A DNA stretch of 64,000 nucleotides. It comes from Taylorella equigenitalis ATCC 35865. Lineage in GTDB: Bacteria > Pseudomonadota > Gammaproteobacteria > Burkholderiales > Burkholderiaceae_B. The stretch covers positions 868,001 to 932,000 of the forward strand of contig NC_018108.1 in NCBI RefSeq assembly GCF_000276685.1. The letters run 5' to 3'. Under the pieces are notes generated by a model. The model did no database searches, was not told where the DNA came from, and was given only the letters and a program-made list of their open reading frames with translations. Positions 41,801 through 50,094 of this stretch are shown in pieces; position 1 is the first letter of the stretch, and each line of letters begins with the position of its first letter. The position numbers were made by a program, and so were the translations under genes.

Positions 41801-41923
41801 AGCCATGTTTGGAAGTGGAGCTACTGGCAATTTAAAATACGTAAATATCCCGGCCACTAACATAGCAACAGCTAATAAAGTAGTTGCTATTGGTTTATTT
41901 ATAAATGGCTCAGATAGGTTCAT
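38864..41923 (-). CDS. mdtC: RND efflux pump, second subunit (MdtC/MuxC-like)
   Basis: 1019-residue RND transporter paired with the pump encoded just upstream; MdtB/MdtC-type pumps work as heterotrimers. ATG at 41923 gives the standard MNLSEPFINKPIATTLL start; the frame extends back to 41950. TM4 Asp pair in FVVDDSIVVTENISRYI; TM10 segment GIVMKNAIIMIDFALDRQ with the Lys. It starts 1 base after the upstream RND stop. GTGGCAATG/CATTGCCAC copies lie at 39037, 40434 and 41729. The split into B- and C-type is by position and is less certain than the family. Confidence 0.88.
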   Translation of the reverse strand: MNLSEPFINKPIATTLLAVAMLVAGIFTYFKLPVAPLPNMAIPAIFVTASVPGASPETMSTSVAMPLQRALGTISGIDQISSSSSSGRTTVFAIFKMSKDINDAAREVQAAINKAKPQLPSNMRTPPIYKKLNPSSIPIMVLTLSSETMELSSLYEIASNILAPRLSQVEGVGEVDVGGGSMPAVRVEVNPKKLSSYGISISEVQNAIANSNKLSPRGSIVNNNHQWLISASDTLNKANEYKKIIVKWNANNAIRLKDIAEVFDSVEDEFNHGFFNKKEAVTLIVRKQEEANVIKTVDSIRNQIKEVKASLPDGVDLNISQDRSPSIRATLHETELTLLISVMLVIIIVLIFLRGWRATIIPAVAVPISLLGTFVCMFFMGFSLNIISLMGLIVASGFVVDDSIVVTENISRYIDMGYSPKDAANKGAKEVGTTVLTMSISLILVFLPLLILDEMLARLFFEFSFSLSSAVLISLLVSLTLTPTLCAHVLKKKNIATQNENIFLKFYKSTLKLALKFRFVILLLLMGVLVLNVVLFSSLPKTLFPEQDTGMLRGSFKVDKGTSFQTMIPKLHAYRDIILSDPNVENVSGYVGGRGGASTSYITVQLKPFKDRELSAKQVVEKLRNKLTGVSGARVSLVPQQDIRVGGGQQEEALYEYSLRGSDLRLLEKWGNLVRNSFKKIPEIVNVSNGREDRALQVELKIDREKAKNMGVDMRLLINTINNLYGSRSVSTIYKDLNQYKVILSASKKYAEEISDLEELNFLTPNGELVPLSAFAELEVSNTSTRIKQNNGMLSQSITFDLAKGVTLDQATSAIEHTIKSLRVPVNQIEAKFAGSADKFKEVTKQQPLVLLLTIFMLYIVLGILYESFIHPLTILSTLPSAGIGAFLALKLVDMQFSVIALIGVFLLIGIVMKNAIIMIDFALDRQRREKLSSKEAIYEACIVRFRPILMTTFAAIFGALPLILATGAGVEMRQPLGVTIVGGLIMSQLLTLYTTPVMYVYLDKIFNRKKNAYKAKTV

Positions 41924-41924
41924 T

Positions 41925-44900
41925 TCACTTACTCTTAACCAACCTATCAAAATAAAGATAAATTACTGGTGTTGTAAACAAAGTTAGAATTTGGCTAAGC
42001 ATTAAGCCTCCAACCATTGTTAAGCCAAGGGGTGTTCTAAGCTCCGCACCTACTCCAGTTGAAAACATTAGTGGAATCGCAGCGAATAATGCTGCCAGAG
42101 TTGTCATAAAGATAGGTCTAAACCTAAGCAACGCCGCCTTTTTTACAGCTTCAATTGGTTTTAATCCATGCACTCTTTCTTCATTTAATGCAAAATCGAT
42201 AACCATAATAGCGTTTTTCTTTACTATACCAATTAAAAGAATAATTCCAATTATGCCCACCATATCCAATTCTCTACCTACCAAAATAAGTGCAAGAAGT
42301 GCACCAATAGTAGCTGATGGCAATGTAGATAAAATCGTTATTGGATGAATAAAACTCTCATAAAGCACACCCAATACTATATACATAACGAAAATAGCTG
42401 CCAACAAAAGCCAAATCGTATTTTTTTGAGAATACGCATACGCCTTTGTGGAGCCTTGGAGATTCATATAAACGCTTGCAGGCATTTTTATAGCCGATTG
42501 AATTTTCATTATTTGTGGAATAATGTCTGAAAGTGCATATCCGTTATTCACATTAAATGAAATCATTACTGATGGAAATTGATTAACTCTTTGTATCTCA
42601 AGGGTTGTTTTCCCCATTTGAATGTCAGCCAAGTCTGTTAATTTAAGTAAAGATCCACTAGTTTGAGACTTTATAAATATATTTTTCAAATCCTGAGGAC
42701 TAGTGCTAAATTTTGGATCTATTTCTATAACAACTCTGTATTGGTTAGATTGAGTGAACACGGTTGATATAAGTCTTTGACCGTAAGCGTTGTATAAAGC
42801 CTCATCTATTTGGGATATAGATAAACCCATCTTGGAAGCCAAGTCACGATTTATATTTATAAAAAGTTCCAAACCATTGTTTTGAAGATTATCAACAACA
42901 TCCCGTACCCCAGATATGTCTTTTAATTTATTTTTAAAAGGGGATATCCATTTATTTAATTCTTCAGCATCAATAGATGACAACGTTAATTGATAGCGAC
43001 TTTGAGAAATCACTGCATCTAGGGCTAAATCCTGATTTGGAAGGATAAAGGATTCAAGTAGAGGATGTTGATTCGTAGTAGTTTTAAGATTTTCTATAAT
43101 GGCTGGCAAATCACCTCTTTGTGTGTGAGGCTTTAATGAAACTTGCATTCTAGCCTTATTCATTGAGGTATTACTATTATCCACACCAACATAGGAAGTT
43201 ATAGATTTTACATTTGGGTTTTTTAATAAATCATCTATGAGACTGTTAATATCACGGGTCATTTTGATAAATGACGATGATTGATCTGAAGTGGTAATTA
43301 TTTGAATTTCCCCAGTATCTTGCTCAGGAAAAAATCCTTTAGGTATATAGATGTAAAGAAAAACAGTTAAGCCCAATGTTGATAAAGCTATAAGCAATGT
43401 AATAAATTGATTTCGTAATACCACATCGAGGGCTTTTGAATATAAAGAAATTATTCCATCTATATACTTCGAGGTAACACCGTGAAAACCTTTGTATTGC
43501 TTAGTATCGGCGATGTTGTTTTTATCATTTAATAACCGAGCACACATCATAGGAGTAAGTGTTAGAGAAATAAATAATGAAATTAATATAGCTACCGCCA
43601 AAGTGATTGCAAATTCACTAAATAACCTTCCTAATATGTCCCCCATAAATAAAAGCGGAATTAAAACAGCAATTAATGAAAAAGTTAGTGAAATTAATGT
43701 AAACCCAATCTCTTTAGAACCCTTAAGAGCCGCATTCAAAGGTGAATCACCCTCTTCTACATGTCTTGCTATATTCTCAATCATGACTATGGCATCATCA
43801 ACCACAAACCCTGTAGCAATAGTCAAAGCCATCAAAGTTAGATTATTAATGCTATAACCCAAAAAAAACATAACAATAAAAGTTCCAATAATTGATAATG
43901 GAACTACGATTGAAGGTATTAAAGTGGCAGTAATGCTTCTTAAAAATATAAACGTGACTATCACTACTAATGCAATAGAGAGCAAAAGTTCATTTTTCAC
44001 ATTATCGATTGAAAGCCTAATTGATTCCGTTCTATCCCCCACCACCTGAATATCTATTGTTTGTGGCAATGATGCCCTTAAATCAGGCAATACTTTATAA
44101 ATTTCATCAACTACATCTATAACATTTGCACTTGGCTGTCTTTGAATATTTAGCAGTATCGCTTGTTTATTATTAATCCAAGCCGACTGATATAAATTCT
44201 GTGCATCTCTTACAACCTTAGCAACCTGCCCAAGTCTTAAGGGAGAATTATTTTGAAAACTTATGATTAAATTTTCATAATCTTCTACAGATTGCAATTG
44301 GCTTTGAGCGTGAATTACAGTAGATTTTTGTTCACCATTTAATGTACCAAGGGGTGCGTTAATGTTGGCCTGTGATATTGCAGACCTTAAATCTGCAAAT
44401 GTGAGTCCACTATTTGCTAGCAATACTGGATTAACCTGGATTCTGTATGCAGGTTTCTGACCACCAGCAACGTTTACCAATCCTACACCAGAAATTTGAG
44501 AAAGATCTTGTAGAATTCTAGTTTCAACTAAATCCCTAACCTCATGTAGTGGCAATGTATCCGATGTAATAGCTAATGTGATGACTGGAGTATCAGCAGG
44601 ATTTACTTTGTTATAAACTGGTGGCGATGGTAATTCGCTAGGGATACTGTTCGAAGCTGTATTTAGTGCCGCTTGAACCTCTTGTTCAGCTACACTCATC
44701 TCAACATTTAAAGCAAATCGAAGTGTTATTAAAGAAACTCCAGCAGAACTTGTTGATATCATCTGTTCCAAGCCAGACATCTGCCCCAATTGCTTCTCTA
44801 AGGGAGAGGTTATCAGTTTCTCAATAATTTTGGGACTTGCACCAGGAAATTCAGTTGTAACTTGAATCGTGGGATAATCGACGTCGGGCAATGCAGAAAT

Positions 44901-44999
44901 GGGAAGATTTTTATAAGTGAATAAGCCTGCAATAAGCAAAGCTATCATAATCAGAGTAGTTGCTATTGGTTTTTTTATAAATCCTTCGGAAAAATTCAT
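41925..44999 (-). CDS. mdtB: RND efflux pump, first subunit (MdtB/MuxB-like)
   Basis: 1024-residue RND transporter starting MNFSEGFIKKPIATTLIMIA. TM4 Asp pair in FVVDDAIVMIENIARHV and TM10 Lys in GIVKKNAIMVIDFALNEE. It resembles the next gene along its length (same start, same motifs), so the two are old paralogues, the normal design of MdtABC/MuxABC systems. Its ATG overlaps the adaptor stop by one base. Motif copies lie at 44063 and 44549, both as Leu-Pro codons. Confidence 0.9.
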   Translation of the reverse strand: MNFSEGFIKKPIATTLIMIALLIAGLFTYKNLPISALPDVDYPTIQVTTEFPGASPKIIEKLITSPLEKQLGQMSGLEQMISTSSAGVSLITLRFALNVEMSVAEQEVQAALNTASNSIPSELPSPPVYNKVNPADTPVITLAITSDTLPLHEVRDLVETRILQDLSQISGVGLVNVAGGQKPAYRIQVNPVLLANSGLTFADLRSAISQANINAPLGTLNGEQKSTVIHAQSQLQSVEDYENLIISFQNNSPLRLGQVAKVVRDAQNLYQSAWINNKQAILLNIQRQPSANVIDVVDEIYKVLPDLRASLPQTIDIQVVGDRTESIRLSIDNVKNELLLSIALVVIVTFIFLRSITATLIPSIVVPLSIIGTFIVMFFLGYSINNLTLMALTIATGFVVDDAIVMIENIARHVEEGDSPLNAALKGSKEIGFTLISLTFSLIAVLIPLLFMGDILGRLFSEFAITLAVAILISLFISLTLTPMMCARLLNDKNNIADTKQYKGFHGVTSKYIDGIISLYSKALDVVLRNQFITLLIALSTLGLTVFLYIYIPKGFFPEQDTGEIQIITTSDQSSSFIKMTRDINSLIDDLLKNPNVKSITSYVGVDNSNTSMNKARMQVSLKPHTQRGDLPAIIENLKTTTNQHPLLESFILPNQDLALDAVISQSRYQLTLSSIDAEELNKWISPFKNKLKDISGVRDVVDNLQNNGLELFININRDLASKMGLSISQIDEALYNAYGQRLISTVFTQSNQYRVVIEIDPKFSTSPQDLKNIFIKSQTSGSLLKLTDLADIQMGKTTLEIQRVNQFPSVMISFNVNNGYALSDIIPQIMKIQSAIKMPASVYMNLQGSTKAYAYSQKNTIWLLLAAIFVMYIVLGVLYESFIHPITILSTLPSATIGALLALILVGRELDMVGIIGIILLIGIVKKNAIMVIDFALNEERVHGLKPIEAVKKAALLRFRPIFMTTLAALFAAIPLMFSTGVGAELRTPLGLTMVGGLMLSQILTLFTTPVIYLYFDRLVKSK

Positions 45000-46087
45000 T
45001 AGTCCACTACATCTACACTAGACCCATCCTTAAGTCTATCAACACCCTCAAGCACCACCCTATCATTTAAATTAAGCCCTGATAAAATCTGAGTTAATCC
45101 CTTATATGAAATTCCAAGCTTTATAGGTACTAATTCAACATTTTTACTTGAGGTAATCCTGAATACAAAAGCCCCTTGCTTTCCATATTGTATAGCTTCA
45201 TTTTTAATAGCCAAAGCATCTTTAAATTCTTCTACTATCAACTTAACACTTACAAACTGATTTGGAAACAGCATGAACTCTGAGTTATCAAAACTTGCTT
45301 TTAGTTTCACAGAGCCTGTTTTTGTATCAATTTGATTATCCATTGAAACCAATTTACCAGTTGAAATTAATTCTCCATTTGAAGCTTCAACCAAATCAAC
45401 TTTTAGTTCAACACCCTTATAAAATTTAGGTGCTACCTTAGAAATATATTTGTCAGGAATAGAAAATTCGACTTCCATTGGATTAGTATTAATAATGCTA
45501 ACTAATCCACCTTCACTATTAGTGGTGGCAATATTTCCTACATCAATTTGAGAAATTCCAAGCCTGCCATCAATAGGTGCTTTCACCGTAGTGTAATCTA
45601 AATTAATTTGGGCTTGAGCTACTTGAGCTTTAATCCCTTTAAGCTCTGCATCTAGTTGATTAACAAGGGCTTGTTGCTTTTCAACTTGTTGTCTTGCTAT
45701 AGAATCTTGTTTAAATAAAATCTGATATCTTTTTAAATCCTTTTGAGCAGTAATTAGTTTAGATTCCAACACTAAGGACTGAGCTTTAATTTGATTTAAT
45801 TCAGCTTTATACGTGCTTGAATCTATTTCAAACAAAGGGTCTCCAGCATTTACAAAATCTCCATCCTTAAAAAATTTTTTAGTAACTGGACCAGAAATTT
45901 GAGGTCTAACAATAACTTTCTCTGAAGGTACGGCATTACCTATAGCATCAATCGTAAGATACAAATCAGCTTTTATCACATTAACGGCTGATACTAAATT
46001 TGAATCCCTTATTTTTGCTTTATCTTGAGCAATTGAACTAAACGAAACAATACAAGCAATGAATAAAAACAAATACTTACGTATCAC
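44999..46087 (-). CDS. mdtA: RND efflux periplasmic adaptor (MdtA/MuxA-like)
   Basis: 362-residue membrane-fusion protein. Unlike the adaptor at 28758 it has a Sec signal (ending SSIAQ) and no lipobox Cys. The biotinyl-lipoyl-like halves (PQISGPVTKKFFKDGDFVNA and TVKAPIDGRLGISQID) flank a coiled-coil hairpin (about 85-155). The start is GTG at 46087, three bases after the stop of the DMT gene; no ATG fits better. Confidence 0.9.
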   Translation of the reverse strand: MIRKYLFLFIACIVSFSSIAQDKAKIRDSNLVSAVNVIKADLYLTIDAIGNAVPSEKVIVRPQISGPVTKKFFKDGDFVNAGDPLFEIDSSTYKAELNQIKAQSLVLESKLITAQKDLKRYQILFKQDSIARQQVEKQQALVNQLDAELKGIKAQVAQAQINLDYTTVKAPIDGRLGISQIDVGNIATTNSEGGLVSIINTNPMEVEFSIPDKYISKVAPKFYKGVELKVDLVEASNGELISTGKLVSMDNQIDTKTGSVKLKASFDNSEFMLFPNQFVSVKLIVEEFKDALAIKNEAIQYGKQGAFVFRITSSKNVELVPIKLGISYKGLTQILSGLNLNDRVVLEGVDRLKDGSSVDVVD

Positions 46088-46090
46088 AAC

Positions 46091-47020
46091 TTATGACCTC
46101 TTATTTCTATATCTTTTAGCTAGATACTCTCCCAATGCAGATAGGAAAGCACCTACTACTACAAGACACGCTCCTAAATATGCCAAGAAATTTAAATCAG
46201 GGGTCTTAAATTTATCTGGATAAATTAAAGCAGCTATATGGGCAAATATTATTGTGGCAATGGGTAATAACGTAAGCACAGTACTTACCTTAGCTACTTC
46301 CCAGCGTGCAATAGCTTCACCGTATGCCCCATAAGCAAATATAGTGTTTAAACAGCAAAATACTAATGCCCAAATACCATATGTAGATAGCCCGTTTAGC
46401 TGGTTAAAGTCAGCTATGGGTAGATAGCAAATAAAACAACCTGTATAAACTAAAAGTAGAATTTGTTGGGATTTAATAACTTTTAGTAGTACCTTTTGTG
46501 CCATTGCATATATCACCCAGATCATAGCGGCAAATAAAGCAATAAAAATCCCAAAAGAATACTCGTTATAAGAAAGGAATGCTTCATATCTCTGATTGAA
46601 AAACAAAGCCAAACCAATAATCACAATTATTAAACCAACTATATTAGATCTCTTAACAGTTTCATGAAATATAACTACTCCCGCAAATATCATAAAAAAC
46701 GAATTTAGGGGATTGATAACTTGGCTAGTTTCAGCTGGAATAAAGTTTAATGCATAGTTAAATAAATAAAAGTTAGCTGCTAATGCAAGCACCCCCATTA
46801 TTAAAATAAACCAGTCCTTTTTAGATAAACGACGTAAATTAGGTAACTTTTTGGAAAACAGTAATATAAAAAATAAGGCTATTGAAGCTGTAAAAAATCT
46901 AAAAAACACTATAGTTTCTGCGTTCATCTCAGCTAATAAGCCTTGAAGTGCAATAGGTAATAAGGCCCAAAGCGTCACAGTTACTAACGAAAATAAAAAT
47001 CCAGCAAGTGGTTGATACAC
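46091..47020 (-). CDS. EamA/DMT-family transporter
   Basis: 309 residues with ten predicted transmembrane spans in two EamA repeats (about 5-135 and 150-295), as in RhaT/YedA-type drug and metabolite exporters. The start is GTG at 47020 with AGGA upstream. It lies immediately before the MdtA-type adaptor (3-base gap) and is probably the first gene of the efflux operon. Substrate unknown. A motif copy lies at 46254-46262. Divergent from the gene at 47121. Confidence 0.87.
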   Translation of the reverse strand: MYQPLAGFLFSLVTVTLWALLPIALQGLLAEMNAETIVFFRFFTASIALFFILLFSKKLPNLRRLSKKDWFILIMGVLALAANFYLFNYALNFIPAETSQVINPLNSFFMIFAGVVIFHETVKRSNIVGLIIVIIGLALFFNQRYEAFLSYNEYSFGIFIALFAAMIWVIYAMAQKVLLKVIKSQQILLLVYTGCFICYLPIADFNQLNGLSTYGIWALVFCCLNTIFAYGAYGEAIARWEVAKVSTVLTLLPIATIIFAHIAALIYPDKFKTPDLNFLAYLGACLVVVGAFLSALGEYLAKRYRNKRS

Positions 47021-47120
47021 AGGAATTATCCTAAATAGTAAAATTCACAAACGAAACATTCTACTCTTTAGATATGTATATTTAAAGATTATTAACCCTT
47101 AATTTGAGTAAGATTTTTTA

Positions 47121-47810
47121 ATGAAATTTGGAAGAATTCTCATTGCTTTTTTAATTGCCGTTCTAGCTACTTTAGCTGTAAATACATTTTTTAAAAAACA
47201 ATACCCTGCCGATATATCTCAGGATTTATTTGATCAATGTTTTTTTTCAAGACCAAAAGCTGATTCTAATAACAGGGAGCAAGAAGTAAAGTTTTGTAAA
47301 AAGGCAGTTTCCGAATTCCAAAATTCAGTACCCTATGATGCATATGAGGATTTTTATCAAAACCTTTATGAGAACTACAAAAGAGCGTTTTCTCATAAAT
47401 ACCGGAATGAAGACTTATTTACAAGCATCTCCCCTTCTGATAAATCCATTTTCAATGTTATGGATACTACTATTTATAAAGATGCCTCAGCTGAGCAGGG
47501 GTTTATGGAAAGTTCTAGGGTTTATTTTGACCCAGCTCGTTTTGAAGAGCATTTTAATAAAGACCAAACTTATAGGACGATTGATAGGAATATTGCCATA
47601 AATATATGTATGGTTTTTATATATGGACAGAATTACAAAACGTTTCCAGCACAAGAAGATCAGTTTAAATTATGTGAAAATAGGTTTAATTTTTTGCAAA
47701 ATACACTATCATTTAAGGAATTTCTGAATTCAAAATTTGATTATTCAGGTCAAAATAAAGAAAATCTCTACTACAACACACTGTATGGAATTCCAACCAA
47801 AGAGGATTAA
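47121..47810 (+). CDS. Hypothetical membrane-anchored protein
   Basis: Not recognised. 229 residues: an N-terminal hydrophobic segment (about 5-22, uncleaved anchor or signal), then a hydrophilic, aromatic-rich region with four Cys (in QCFF, KFCKK, NICMV and LCENR), consistent with a periplasmic or secreted domain with possible disulfides. No repeat or known motif. It is divergent from the DMT exporter and followed after 4 bases by the Bug receptor, probably co-transcribed with it. Codon use looks like its neighbours. Confidence 0.75.
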   Translation: MKFGRILIAFLIAVLATLAVNTFFKKQYPADISQDLFDQCFFSRPKADSNNREQEVKFCKKAVSEFQNSVPYDAYEDFYQNLYENYKRAFSHKYRNEDLFTSISPSDKSIFNVMDTTIYKDASAEQGFMESSRVYFDPARFEEHFNKDQTYRTIDRNIAINICMVFIYGQNYKTFPAQEDQFKLCENRFNFLQNTLSFKEFLNSKFDYSGQNKENLYYNTLYGIPTKED

Positions 47811-47814
47811 TTTC

Positions 47815-48780
47815 ATGAATTTAAAACGACTTTTATTATCTTCAGCTTTTTTATTAAGTTCTGCGGTTGCTATAGCCTCTGATGTGTGGCCATCTAAAGA
47901 GCTTCATCTTATAGTACCATTTGGTCCTGGTTCTAATCCTGATCAGATTTCTCGCATGGTAGCCTCTGAAGCTAGTAAGTCATTAGGTCAAACTATTGTG
48001 GTAGAAAATAAGCCTGGTGCAGGAGGAAATATAGGAACTGCTGCTATTGCAAATGCCAAACCTGATGGCTATACCTTTGGTATGAGTATAAATGGACCAC
48101 TAGTTTACAACCAGTATATTTACGACAACTTAAAATTTAATGCTGATACTGATTTATCCCCTCTTACACTAGCTGTCACTCAACCAAATCTTATTGTAGC
48201 CAGCAAAACTTTTGGTGTTAGTACACTAGAAGAACTTATAAACAAACTTAAGGCTGAGCCTGGTAAATATAACTTTGCTACTGTAGGAAAGGGCTCTGGC
48301 TCACACCTTACTAGTGAGTTATTTTTAAAGGGTACTGGAACCGAAGCAGTAGCAATTCATTACAAGGGCTCGCCTGATGCAGTTAATTCCCTTCTAGCAG
48401 GAGACACTCAATTTGCCTCTATGAATCCTCCGTCAGTTATGCAATTAGTTAAAGATGGGAAATTAGTTGTTCTTGCTCAAGCATTTGACAATAGAAGTCC
48501 TGCGTTGCCAGATGTACCTACCATTAAGGAAACTGGTGCAGGGGATATCACAAGCGAAGCTTGGAATGGCTATGTAATTTCAAGTAAAGTAGACCCAGAT
48601 GTAAGGACAAAATTACAAAAAGCTCTTTTTGATGCTTTGAGTAATCCTGAAATAGCTGAAAAATTAAAATCACAGTATATGACTCCTATCCCTAGTTCTC
48701 CTGAAGATTTTTCGAAGAAAATGGAATCTGAAAAATTAAAATGGAAACCGATTATTGAAAATTTAAACCTTAAAAAATAG
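47815..48780 (+). CDS. Bug/TctC-family periplasmic solute-binding protein
   Basis: 321-residue tripartite-tricarboxylate-type receptor. Signal peptide ends around SAVAIAS, followed by WPSKELHLIVPFGPGSNPDQ, ENKPGAGGNIGTAAIANAKPDGYT and a C-terminal DVPTIKETG segment, all Bug hallmarks. ATG at 47815 with RBS AGGA is chosen over the frame start at 47737 inside the preceding gene. No TctA/TctB genes are adjacent, as is usual for the many orphan Bug receptors of Alcaligenaceae. Ligand unknown, probably a carboxylate. Confidence 0.92.
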   Translation: MNLKRLLLSSAFLLSSAVAIASDVWPSKELHLIVPFGPGSNPDQISRMVASEASKSLGQTIVVENKPGAGGNIGTAAIANAKPDGYTFGMSINGPLVYNQYIYDNLKFNADTDLSPLTLAVTQPNLIVASKTFGVSTLEELINKLKAEPGKYNFATVGKGSGSHLTSELFLKGTGTEAVAIHYKGSPDAVNSLLAGDTQFASMNPPSVMQLVKDGKLVVLAQAFDNRSPALPDVPTIKETGAGDITSEAWNGYVISSKVDPDVRTKLQKALFDALSNPEIAEKLKSQYMTPIPSSPEDFSKKMESEKLKWKPIIENLNLKK

Positions 48781-48786
48781 TTTTCC

Positions 48787-50094
48787 ATGAACGAGCAAAT
48801 ACTTAGTAAAGAGCTTCTTGCTGTTGCCCAAGGTAACCGCAAGGCTTTAAAAAATATTTTCAACATCGAATCTGATAATCTTTATACTTTTGCATTACAA
48901 GTTTTAGGTAAAGAAGAACTAGCCCAGGAAGCGGTTATAAATGCATTTATTGCCATATGGAAAAATGCTAGTTTTTATAATGAGAAATTAAATTCCAGGG
49001 GGTGGATCTATACAATTTTCCGCTTTGGTTTAAATCAAATTGCAAAATCTCATCTAAACTCCCTACACCCCTCTCCCACCGTTGTACATAATTTACAGAG
49101 GGAAGTTGAACAATTTAAATCTGATGGGTCATTTTATAGGGTTTTTGAAGAGCTACCTTTACACACACAAACTAGCTTTTTGACACTTTACTTTTCCCCA
49201 CATCACGTTAAGGATATTGCTAATGCTTTAAGTATGAGCGAGGAGGAATTACGTAATTCCATAAAAATGGGAGTAAAGCACTTATCCTCAAATCTTAGCG
49301 GGCTTAATACTGCTCACACACTTAATAGCAAAATTGGCGAACTAATTCTTGGAACTCTTTCAGAAGAGGAAGAGCACGAATTGAATGGAAAAATTGCTAT
49401 AGATCCAGAAGCTGACCTTTTTACCTACCAGTGGGAGAATCTATATTTAGAATTTCTAAAACAAATTCCTTTAAAGAGGGTTCCAAAAAATCTTTGGTTA
49501 AAAATTCAAAAAGCCATTCTTAAGTTAGATTCAGGTGAATCAGAAGCTATAAAAGAGCTAGATGAAAGCATAAATCTAGAGGATAAAGTTGTAGATTCTA
49601 AAACTTCTTCTTTCTCTAAACCCATATATCTCATAAAAAAATGCTGGATTAGTAGAACATTTTGGAGACTTACTAGTCTATTACTAACTGCATTCATAAT
49701 CTGGATTCTTGTATCAAATCCATTTACTAATCAGCCAAAATTTGTGTCCATACTTAATCAGTCGAGCTCAAATCAACTGGCTTATCTTATAAAAGTAAAT
49801 AATTCCCTGGAGATTATTCCTGCTATTAGTCAAAATGTCGACTCTAAAAGTGACTTAAAACTATGGCACTTAAATGCTAGTGGTTATTTAACTCCATTGG
49901 GTATTATTAATCCCAATTCAACAACTAAAATTAAAAATAATTTGAGTATTACCTCAGGTGACTCATTTATCATATCCTTAGAACCTAAATCTGCAGTAAC
50001 TTCTGTAGCAGAGACATTAAATACCAGTCCCGATTTAAATCACTCTCAGGTACCAGGTCCTACACTTTATAGCGGGAAAATTGCTAAATGGTAA
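48787..50094 (+). CDS. Fused ECF sigma-like / RskA-like anti-sigma membrane protein
   Basis: One continuous 435-residue frame. Residues 25-90 resemble sigma-70 region 2 (NLYTFALQVLGKEELAQEAV, then RGWIYTIFRFGLNQIAKS), and 117-170 resemble region 4 (LPLHTQTSFLTLYFSPHH, DIANALSMSEEELRNSIK). Residues 181-245 match the cytoplasmic part of RskA-type anti-sigma factors (KIGELILGTLSEEEEHEL, then NLWLKIQKAI). A transmembrane helix spans 291-310, and 355-432 resemble the RskA C-terminal domain (LWHLNASGYLTPLG, ISLEP, GPTLYSG). In relatives sigma and anti-sigma are normally two genes. The region-4 recognition helix is poor in basic residues, so DNA binding may be weakened or lost. The 3' end overlaps xthA by 7 bases. 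Confidence 0.8.
   Translation: MNEQILSKELLAVAQGNRKALKNIFNIESDNLYTFALQVLGKEELAQEAVINAFIAIWKNASFYNEKLNSRGWIYTIFRFGLNQIAKSHLNSLHPSPTVVHNLQREVEQFKSDGSFYRVFEELPLHTQTSFLTLYFSPHHVKDIANALSMSEEELRNSIKMGVKHLSSNLSGLNTAHTLNSKIGELILGTLSEEEEHELNGKIAIDPEADLFTYQWENLYLEFLKQIPLKRVPKNLWLKIQKAILKLDSGESEAIKELDESINLEDKVVDSKTSSFSKPIYLIKKCWISRTFWRLTSLLLTAFIIWILVSNPFTNQPKFVSILNQSSSNQLAYLIKVNNSLEIIPAISQNVDSKSDLKLWHLNASGYLTPLGIINPNSTTKIKNNLSITSGDSFIISLEPKSAVTSVAETLNTSPDLNHSQVPGPTLYSGKIAKW

Noticed and set aside
38864-44999. Recent tandem duplication of an RND gene
   Set aside because: The two RND proteins share motifs but differ widely along their length; paired RND genes are the normal design of MdtABC/MuxABC systems.
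47815-48780. Complete tripartite tricarboxylate transporter
   Set aside because: Only the receptor gene is present; neighbours are not TctA or TctB. Orphan Bug receptors are common in this group.
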